Shown in pieces: positions 25,590 through 30,096 of a stretch of 64,000 nucleotides of DNA. The stretch covers positions 62,001-126,000 of the forward strand of contig JACPEP010000015.1 in NCBI GenBank assembly GCA_016183425.1, read 5' to 3'. Within the stretch, counting starts at the first letter, position 1. Every line of letters starts with the position of its first letter. A program made the translations under genes and the position numbers. The notes beneath the pieces were generated by a model. That model saw only the letters and a list, made by a program, of their open reading frames with translations. It was not told where the DNA came from and searched no databases. This DNA is from Chloroflexota bacterium (lineage in GTDB: Bacteria > Chloroflexota > Dehalococcoidia > JACPEP01).

Positions 25590-25889
25590 TTGGCTTCAAC
25601 TCCCGCCCTTAGCTGCAAAGGGACTTCGCTATTCAAATTGAGTTTAGACAACTCTTGGGTCTCATGGCCCTTGGCTGTGAGTATATCTCATGTCTTCAGG
25701 TCATGCAAAGCCTGTCATACCTTTCGCTAGAACTTCTCCAATCCTCTCCTAGCTAAGCGCAAGCTGGGTAAAATATCTCGTTGGCTAAGGGCATGGATTG
25801 GCGGAAATAAACAGTCTCATCCTACAGGGGGTATATGTTGACGGTATCGGAACGCCCCACTATACTGGTGCTGTACTTCACGTTTATAT
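25590..25889. other. gene-free spacer upstream of the cassette region
   Basis: No gene is supported. It ends with a plus-strand promoter-like pair at 25838-25866 whose sequence also recurs upstream of the molybdoenzyme operon at 29771-29799. Confidence 0.5.
25838..25866 (+). promoter_or_regulatory. promoter-like pair at the island border
   Basis: TTGACG (25838-25843), 17-base spacer, TATACT (25861-25866). Including the surrounding ATGTTGACG and GCCCCACTATAC words it matches the pair at 29771-29799. Position just before the first cassette core site (25890) recalls an integron cassette promoter, but no integrase or attI is present. Confidence 0.5.
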
Positions 25890-26021
25890 GTTATGTGACG
25901 CTACCGGGGGCTTGACAACTGTCACGTGATGGATTACACTTGATGTGTGATCAAGAGCTTCGCAGACAGACACACGCAGGAATTGTTCGAGACCGGCCGG
26001 AACAATGGCTATCATGCCTAA
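25890..26021 (+). pseudogene. truncated higB cassette remnant
   Basis: From GTTATGT at 25890 the sequence matches the intact higB cassette from 28085 for about 112 bases with only four differences. It includes the promoter TTGACA-17-TACACT and the GTG start (25947), and then diverges after codon 18; the frame stops at TAA 26019-26021 after 24 amino acids. So only the first 18 or so residues of the toxin survive. The match begins exactly at the attC R' core triplet. Confidence 0.8.
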
Positions 26022-26094
26022 CGCTCGGCATCAGCCATTCCAAGAGAAAACGAGCGTGCGCTATCATAAAGTTGCTGATTGAATGAGGTGAAGC

Positions 26095-26331
26095 ATGTTT
26101 GCTATAGAGTTCCAAACCACGGTCAAGAACGGTATCATCGAGATTCCCCGCCAATATCTCAGGAATCTCACTAATCGCGTGCGCGTGATCTTGCTGGTCG
26201 AGGAAGCCTCCAAAACCACAGTGAATTTCATTGACCAACTGCTTGCTCATCCCGTGCAAGTGAAAGGTTTCCGCCCCTTGAGCCGAGAAGAAATCTATGC
26301 CAGATCATCAAGCCACAACTTGCTTCATTGA
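26095..26331 (+). CDS. antitoxin of a VapBC-type module
   Basis: The 78-residue protein begins MFAIEFQTTVKNGIIEIPRQYLRNL, which looks like a short AbrB/VapB-type beta-strand DNA-binding start, and ends with the acidic-poor tail RPLSREEIYARSSSH. It overlaps the PIN-domain gene by 35 bases in another frame, the normal antitoxin-toxin arrangement. It should neutralise the VapC below and autoregulate. The N-terminal domain assignment is by pattern only; no specific family is asserted. Confidence 0.75.
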   Translation: MFAIEFQTTVKNGIIEIPRQYLRNLTNRVRVILLVEEASKTTVNFIDQLLAHPVQVKGFRPLSREEIYARSSSHNLLH

Positions 26332-26719
26332 TACGAACATCTGGCTGTACGCCTTCATCGAAACGGATGACACGTCGAAGTCTCCAACTGCACGCACCCT
26401 GATTCAAGAGAGTGAGCCTGTAGTCAGTACCCAGGTAATCAACGAAGTGTGCGTCAATTTGCTGCGACGCGCGAACTTCACCGAAGAGCAGGTCAGCCGC
26501 CTTGTCGAGTCGTTCTACGAGAAGTACCAAGTTATCGAGTTGACCAAGTCAGTCTTGCTGATGGCGTCTCAACTGCGCCAGCGGTATTCGCTATCCTTCT
26601 GGGATAGCACAATCGTGGCGACTGCATTGAGTGCTGGTGTTTCCGTTCTGTATTCTGAAGACATGCAGCACGGATTGACCATTGACCAACAACTTCAGGT
26701 ACGCAATCCATTTGTCTAG
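26297..26719 (+). CDS. vapC: PIN-domain toxin (VapC family)
   Basis: The 140-residue PIN protein has the acidic active-site residues in CFIDTNIWLYAF (Asp near residue 12), STQVINEVCVN (Glu), FWDSTIVATAL (Asp) and VLYSEDMQHG (final acids), all intact. VapC toxins are metal-dependent endoribonucleases, often cutting tRNA or rRNA. The gene overlaps the antitoxin start region, and its stop codon TAG (26717-26719) lies at the left tip of the MITE-like element. Likely functional as a pair. Confidence 0.88.
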   Translation: MPDHQATTCFIDTNIWLYAFIETDDTSKSPTARTLIQESEPVVSTQVINEVCVNLLRRANFTEEQVSRLVESFYEKYQVIELTKSVLLMASQLRQRYSLSFWDSTIVATALSAGVSVLYSEDMQHGLTIDQQLQVRNPFV

Positions 26720-26870
26720 TACTTGCTTGCATAAATCCCTAGTCGATAAGAAGAATCACCTCTCCCTTGATGGGAGAGGTCCGGGTGAGGGTGAAATTGA
26801 AACCCCCTCACCTTAATCCTCTCCCACAGAGGGGCGAGGAAATGTTTAGGCTTCTACGCACCTAAGTACT
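26718..26870. mobile_element. 153-bp MITE-like element, copy 1
   Basis: Ends are imperfect inverted repeats: AGTACTTGCTTGCAT at the left and, read inverted, AGTACTTAGGTGCGT at the right. Interior is a palindrome-rich stretch (CCTCTCCC-TTGAT-GGGAGAGG and a CCCCTCACC/GGTGAGGG pair). It has no coding capacity. A same-length copy lies at 29575-29727 in the same orientation, differing at one internal base and in the first few bases. The two flank the cassette/TA block. Confidence 0.75.
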
Positions 26871-26935
26871 AGAGACAGGGCGGATTGTTTTGACTGCCGA
26901 ATTCAGTGACATACGTCGTCCAAGAACAGACCGCC

Positions 26936-26960
26936 GCCTAACAAGCGCTTCCAGCCGACG
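26936..26960 (+). other. left half of an attC-like site
   Basis: GCCTAAC at 26936-26942 fits the inverse-core consensus RYYYAAC and is followed by AAGCGCTTCCAGCCGACGG, the same left-arm sequence as at 28036 onward. No matching right arm with GTTRRRY was found before the next gene, so it looks truncated, perhaps by the adjacent MITE. Confidence 0.45.
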
Positions 26961-27094
26961 GTCCTCTTTCAAGCCAACGGCCCGAACTATCATGATATAC
27001 CCCCCTGGACACGTCCCAAGGCAAGTGATAATATCCTGTCCGGACACAATATCCGCATAAAAGATACTGTTTGGCATTGCAATAGGGAGGCTAG

Positions 27095-27427
27095 ATGGAT
27101 AATGCAGCACAAGCGAACGTCGAAGACGTAAAGAAAGGACAAAAGCTCGTCATCTACGCTTTTTTGGTCGGCATCGCTAGCGGGCTCTTGTCTTTGCTTG
27201 TTGGCGAAATCGCGCTACTAGTGCAGATCGCGAGCATAATCATGTCCATCTTCGGGCTGATGAAAGTAGGTAAAGGGCTCCACTACTCCATAACGAAGAG
27301 AGTTTTGGTTTTATTCCTCATGCTCATCCCGGTGGTGAGCCTGATCACCCTGCTGGTAATAAACTCAAGAGCCACAGCAGTCCTGCGTCAAGCTGGCCTC
27401 AAAGTAGGCCTTTTGGGCGCATCGTGA
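27095..27427 (+). CDS. hypothetical small membrane protein (cassette gene)
   Basis: The 110-residue protein has a short charged N terminus and three predicted transmembrane segments (about residues 19-36, 40-58 and 69-88). No family is recognised. The start ATG 27095 has AGGGAGG eleven bases upstream. The stop at 27425-27427 is six bases before the inverse core of the attC-like site at 27433, so this is the typical one-gene cassette geometry. Confidence 0.65.
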   Translation: MDNAAQANVEDVKKGQKLVIYAFLVGIASGLLSLLVGEIALLVQIASIIMSIFGLMKVGKGLHYSITKRVLVLFLMLIPVVSLITLLVINSRATAVLRQAGLKVGLLGAS

Positions 27428-27432
27428 GCAAT

Positions 27433-27525
27433 GCCCAACAACGCGCTCCAGCCGGACGCCCTCGCTTCGCTCGGGTTCCCTCGTTCGCTGCGCTCACTCG
27501 GCGCCGCTGAGCGCGGGCGTTATCT
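27433..27525 (+). other. attC-like recombination site 1
   Basis: GCCCAAC (RYYYAAC, 27433-27439) at the left and GTTATCT (27519-27525) at the right. The inner arms pair as CGCGCT-C-CAGC with GCTG-AGCGCG, leaving one unpaired C as expected for the extrahelical base of attC. The 93-bp length is normal. It follows the small membrane-protein gene and precedes the 27546 gene. Confidence 0.7.
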
Positions 27526-27545
27526 GTATAGCTGAAAGGGAGCGA

Positions 27546-28019
27546 ATGAGTTTCTTTGACCTCCTCAGTATTGCGGGCGCCGTCTCCCTATCGCTTGGCG
27601 GCGGCGCGGCAATCGTGTTTGCGCTTTCGAAATGGCTGGGAGGCGTTTGGGCGGCCCGGATTCTCGCGAGTGAGGAAGCGCAACATCAGCGGGAGTTTGA
27701 GGCGCTTGTCCGGCGAAGAGACATTTACTCCAAGCTGGCGACAACTCTCCGCGTTCTGCTAAAGCGGCACGAACACGACGACGGCCCTGATCTGAGGGGT
27801 AAGTTTCTTGAGACCTATGACGAGGCGTCCGTTTGGGCACCCGACGCAGTCATGAATGCTGTGGGCCGGCTACTCGATTTGTTGAAGAGCCATTCGGCTG
27901 CGCCAGACTTCGTTGAACAGTCAGAGCTGCAACAGGCGTACATAGACTGCATGACGGAGATGCGAAAGGACTCTGGCTTCAAGTCAACGACTTTCGAGTA
28001 TCGAGTTGTCAGCTTCTAG
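27546..28019 (+). CDS. hypothetical protein with one membrane segment (cassette gene)
   Basis: No family recognised. The 157-residue protein has an N-terminal transmembrane segment (residues 4-26), then a charged, mainly helical domain containing ASEEAQHQREFEALVRRRDIY, a HEHDDGP acidic loop and a second helical stretch with LLDLLKSHSAAP. Start ATG 27546 follows AAAGGGAGCG. Located between attC-like sites 1 and 2 with tight margins (20 and 10 bases), matching a single-gene cassette of 565 bases. Confidence 0.65.
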   Translation: MSFFDLLSIAGAVSLSLGGGAAIVFALSKWLGGVWAARILASEEAQHQREFEALVRRRDIYSKLATTLRVLLKRHEHDDGPDLRGKFLETYDEASVWAPDAVMNAVGRLLDLLKSHSAAPDFVEQSELQQAYIDCMTEMRKDSGFKSTTFEYRVVSF

Positions 28020-28028
28020 GCGGTTGAC

Positions 28029-28091
28029 AGGTAACAAGCGCTTCCAGCGTCCGCTGCGCTCCATTGCCGCCGGTGAGCTTCGCCGTTATGT
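28029..28091 (+). other. attC-like recombination site 2
   Basis: AGGTAAC at 28029-28035 (close to the inverse core) and GTTATGT at 28085-28091 (core). The left arm AAGCGCTTCCAGCG is shared with 26943 onward. Pairing of the inner arms is weak compared with the other sites, so this is the least certain by structure, yet homology to the remnant at 25890 begins exactly at its GTTATGT core. Confidence 0.55.
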
Positions 28092-28106
28092 GACGCTACC
28101 GGGGGC

Positions 28107-28135
28107 TTGACAATTGTCACGTGATGGATTACATT
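28107..28135 (+). promoter_or_regulatory. higBA promoter with palindromic operator
   Basis: TTGACA (28107-28112), 17-base spacer, TACATT (28130-28135). A perfect 12-bp palindrome TGACAATTGTCA (28108-28119) overlaps the -35 box, a natural site for autorepression by the HigA/HigB complex. In the remnant at 25.9 kb the palindrome has one substitution. Confidence 0.7.
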
Positions 28136-28141
28136 TGATGT

Positions 28142-28423
28142 GTGATCCAGAGCTTCGCAGACAGACACACGCAGGAATTGTTCGAGACCGGTCGGTCCAA
28201 GCAATTGCCGCCAGATATACTGCGGCGGACGAGGAGAAAGCTCGAGTACATCGACTTGGCGGCGCGTCTGGATGACCTTCGGGTTCCTCCGGGAAATCGA
28301 CTCCACAAGCTCGGGGGAGACCGAGAAGGACAGCACGCGATCGCCATCAACGACCAATGGCGCATTTGCTTCCGGTTCATGGCCGGTGATGCTTACGATG
28401 TCGAAGTTACGGATTGTCACTGA
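28142..28423 (+). CDS. higB: HigB-type toxin (RelE superfamily)
   Basis: The 93-residue toxin has the usual HigB start MIQSFADRHTQELFETG, then ARLDDLRVPPGNRLHKLGG and the C-terminal AIAINDQWRICFRFMAGDAYDVEVTDCH that holds the RelE-fold strands and catalytic-type basic and aromatic residues. HigB toxins cut mRNA on the ribosome. GTG at 28142 is the start, 15 bases after the expected +1. The antitoxin follows downstream, the reverse of RelBE order and normal for HigBA. Confidence 0.9.
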   Translation: MIQSFADRHTQELFETGRSKQLPPDILRRTRRKLEYIDLAARLDDLRVPPGNRLHKLGGDREGQHAIAINDQWRICFRFMAGDAYDVEVTDCH

Positions 28424-28436
28424 AGTGAGGTGAAAA

Positions 28437-28751
28437 ATGAGCATTCCGAACACAAGGAAAAGGGAAGTGCGTCCTATCCACCCGGGCGAGATGCTTCGGG
28501 AGGATTTCCTTCCCGACTACGGGCTCACGGTTTCGGGTCTCGCTCAGGCGGTGGGCGTTTCACGCCAGACCGTGAATGAATTGCTGCGTGAGCGCCGGTC
28601 GGTAAGCCCGGAGATGGCGCTCAGGCTTTCGCGTCTGTTTGGCAACTCTCCCGAGTTTTGGCTCAACGCGCAGCGTGCGGTGGATTTGTGGGATGCAGCC
28701 CAGGAGATCGGTCTGGAGGTCGAGCGGATCAAGCCCTTGACCGTCGCATAA
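28437..28751 (+). CDS. higA: HigA-type antitoxin (XRE helix-turn-helix)
   Basis: The 104-residue protein starts with the HigA family signature IHPGEMLREDFLPDYGLTVSGLAQAVGVSRQTVNELLRERRSVSPEMALRLSRLFGNSPEFW, a clear helix-turn-helix. It neutralises HigB and binds its own promoter palindrome. A segment VRPIHPGE marks the usual N terminus. Its stop TAA (28749-28751) lies inside the inverse core of attC-like site 3, so the pair forms the cargo of one cassette. Confidence 0.92.
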   Translation: MSIPNTRKREVRPIHPGEMLREDFLPDYGLTVSGLAQAVGVSRQTVNELLRERRSVSPEMALRLSRLFGNSPEFWLNAQRAVDLWDAAQEIGLEVERIKPLTVA

Positions 28752-28842
28752 CACGCCGCTTCAGCGGACGGGCGCCATGAGATGTGTGTGGTTGCTCTTA
28801 CCCCTCCCCCACTGCGCCCGCCGCTGAGCGCCACCGTTAGCC
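28746..28842 (+). other. attC-like recombination site 3
   Basis: GCATAAC (28746-28752) and GTTAGCC (28836-28842). Arms pair closely: CAGCGG-A-CGGGCGC with GCGCCCGCCGCTG leaves an extra A, and GCT-T-CAGCGG with CCGCTG-AGC leaves an extra T. These unpaired bases on one strand are the structural mark of attC. The 97-bp length and the overlap with the higA stop codon support a cassette end. Confidence 0.75.
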
Positions 28843-28997
28843 AGGGGACCCAAGGCTTGCCTTAGCCTGGGCACGAGGTCTGGTTGCAGAAGGTTCTTAA
28901 TACCGTCCGCCTAAGCGCATTTGGTTAATTTCTGCTATAATTCAGTTGAACTTTTGAAACTGTTACAATCGTAGAGGAAGTTCAAGAGGGGTGAAAA

Positions 28998-29252
28998 ATG
29001 CTTACAGAATATATTGCTGCTGCCTTAAGCAGGGCTAAGTATGAAATTATTGACGATGAAGAGCCATACTACGGAGAGGTTCCAGAGCTTGACGGGGTAT
29101 GGGCCACTGGCAAAACGCTTGAGGAATGTCGGCATAATCTGGCTGAGGTCATTGATGGCTGGCTTGTAGTAAGACTCAAAAGGGGATTGCCTATCCCCCC
29201 AATAGGTGAACACAGAGTGGAGGAACTTACCAGGTTAGAGGTCAGTGGCTGA
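28998..29252 (+). CDS. hicB: HicB-family antitoxin
   Basis: An 84-residue HicB-like protein with the partial RNase-H-like fold: ILTEYIAAALSRAKYEI (as MLTEYIAAALSRAKYEI), YYGEVPELDGVWATGKTLEECRHNLAEVIDGWLVV and PIPPIGEHRVEEL. HicB proteins neutralise HicA and repress the operon. The order HicB before HicA occurs in part of this family. Overlaps the hicA GTG by eight bases. A GAGGGGTGAAA binding site precedes ATG 28998. Confidence 0.88.
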   Translation: MLTEYIAAALSRAKYEIIDDEEPYYGEVPELDGVWATGKTLEECRHNLAEVIDGWLVVRLKRGLPIPPIGEHRVEELTRLEVSG

Positions 29253-29463
29253 GCTGTCCCCTGTTCCATGGACAAACTTAGTGAGGCAGCTTAGAAAACT
29301 GGGCTTTGATGGTCCCTATCAAGGCGGAAGACATCCCTACATGATAAAAGGTAATCTGGTGTTAACTATTCCCAATCCGCATCGTAGAGATATTGGGGTG
29401 GCTCTCCTCTCACGAATTCTGAGACGCGCTGGCGTCACTAAAGAGGAATGGCTGGAAAGGTAA
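29245..29463 (+). CDS. hicA: HicA-family toxin
   Basis: The 72-residue protein has the double-stranded RNA-binding-like HicA signature WTNLVRQLRKLGFDGPYQGGRHPYMIKGN with the catalytic His in GGRHPYM, followed by TIPNPHRRDIGVALLSRILRRAGVTKEEW. HicA cuts mRNA and tmRNA. The start codon is GTG, eight bases inside hicB, so translation is coupled. The module is flanked by a short direct repeat (AGTTCTTAATAYCGTCC near 28892 and 29503), possibly a trace of insertion. Confidence 0.88.
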   Translation: MAELSPVPWTNLVRQLRKLGFDGPYQGGRHPYMIKGNLVLTIPNPHRRDIGVALLSRILRRAGVTKEEWLER

Positions 29464-29574
29464 TCCTGTAGACTATCAGGTGGCAAGGCCGAAGGCCAGG
29501 CTGAAAGTTCTTAATATCGTCCCCCCAGCTCCACCAGCAAGCAGTCGTGCGTTTTCTCCCCTCTATCTCTAACT

Positions 29575-29727
29575 ACTATTTGCTTGCATAAATCCCTAGT
29601 CGGTAAGAAGAATCACCTCTCCCTTGATGGGAGAGGTCCGGGTGAGGGTGAAATTGAAACCCCCTCACCTTAATCCTCTCCCACAGAGGGGCGAGGAAAT
29701 GTTTAGGCTTCTACGCACCTAAGTACT
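29575..29727. mobile_element. 153-bp MITE-like element, copy 2
   Basis: Same length and orientation as copy 1 at 26718-26870. The left tip reads ACTATTTGCTT instead of AGTACTTGCTT, the right tip AGTACT is identical, and there is one further internal difference (A to G). It ends the cassette/TA block. High identity means recent movement or recombination between the copies. Confidence 0.75.
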
Positions 29728-29770
29728 ATACCCTAAGTTTACTTCATCTGAGACCCTCTCAGATTCTATG

Positions 29771-29799
29771 TTGACGCTGCGCAGTTGCCCCACTATACG
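29771..29799 (+). promoter_or_regulatory. upstream promoter-like pair of the molybdoenzyme operon
   Basis: TTGACG (29771-29776), 17 bases, TATACG (29794-29799). Similar in sequence and surroundings to 25838-25866. A transcript from here would carry a leader of about 290 bases containing the three palindromes. Confidence 0.5.
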
Positions 29800-29876
29800 G
29801 GTGTGGTTCTCTGGGCGCGAGCCTTGCGGCATCGGGACCGATAGATCCGAGACTATTTCCAGTATCTTCTCACCGA

Positions 29877-29982
29877 TCCTTCCTGTGAAGGACGCCCTTG
29901 AGGTCTCTCGCCCGAAGGCTCCTCAAGCGGCTTAGTCCTTCCCGGGAAGGACGAAAGATGCTCCCGTCCTTCCTGGGAAGGA
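29877..29982. promoter_or_regulatory. three copies of a 16-bp palindrome upstream of the molybdoenzyme operon
   Basis: TCCTTCCTGTGAAGGA (29877-29892), TCCTTCCCGGGAAGGA (29936-29951) and TCCTTCCTGGGAAGGA (29967-29982). Starts are 59 and 31 bases apart. A fourth, TACTTCCCGGGAAGGA (57616-57631), lies upstream of carB. They look like operator sites for a dimeric regulator, though short RNA hairpins are an alternative. The stretch 29464-29570 shows nothing I can name. Confidence 0.6.
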
Positions 29983-30039
29983 TACCGCACTCCCATAAGG
30001 TTCTGGCTCCACATATTTTGACGTAGGGCCTCGATGTCC

Positions 30040-30068
30040 TTGACATAGGTATCGTTAGATGCTACTCT
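30040..30068 (+). promoter_or_regulatory. proximal promoter of the molybdoenzyme operon
   Basis: A perfect TTGACA (30040-30045) and TACTCT (30063-30068) with a 17-base spacer. Predicted start near 30075, followed by GGGAGG (30086-30091) and ATG 30097. The palindromes lie about 60 to 165 bases upstream of this -35 box. Confidence 0.65.
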
Positions 30069-30096
30069 AGCTGGCGTTATTTGCAGGGAGGCGGCC

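Noticed and set aside
26862-27110. Minus-strand ORF of 82 codons overlapping the half attC site
   Set aside because: It has no ribosome binding site or family signal and runs through attC-like and upstream regulatory DNA of the plus-strand gene.
29877-29982. CRISPR array
   Set aside because: The three repeats are short palindromes, unevenly spaced (59 and 31 bases) and not followed by cas genes or more repeats.
29806-30096. Molybdenum-cofactor riboswitch upstream of the molybdoenzyme operon
   Set aside because: I could not match the known core, and the proximal promoter would remove most of the leader; the palindromes fit operators as well.
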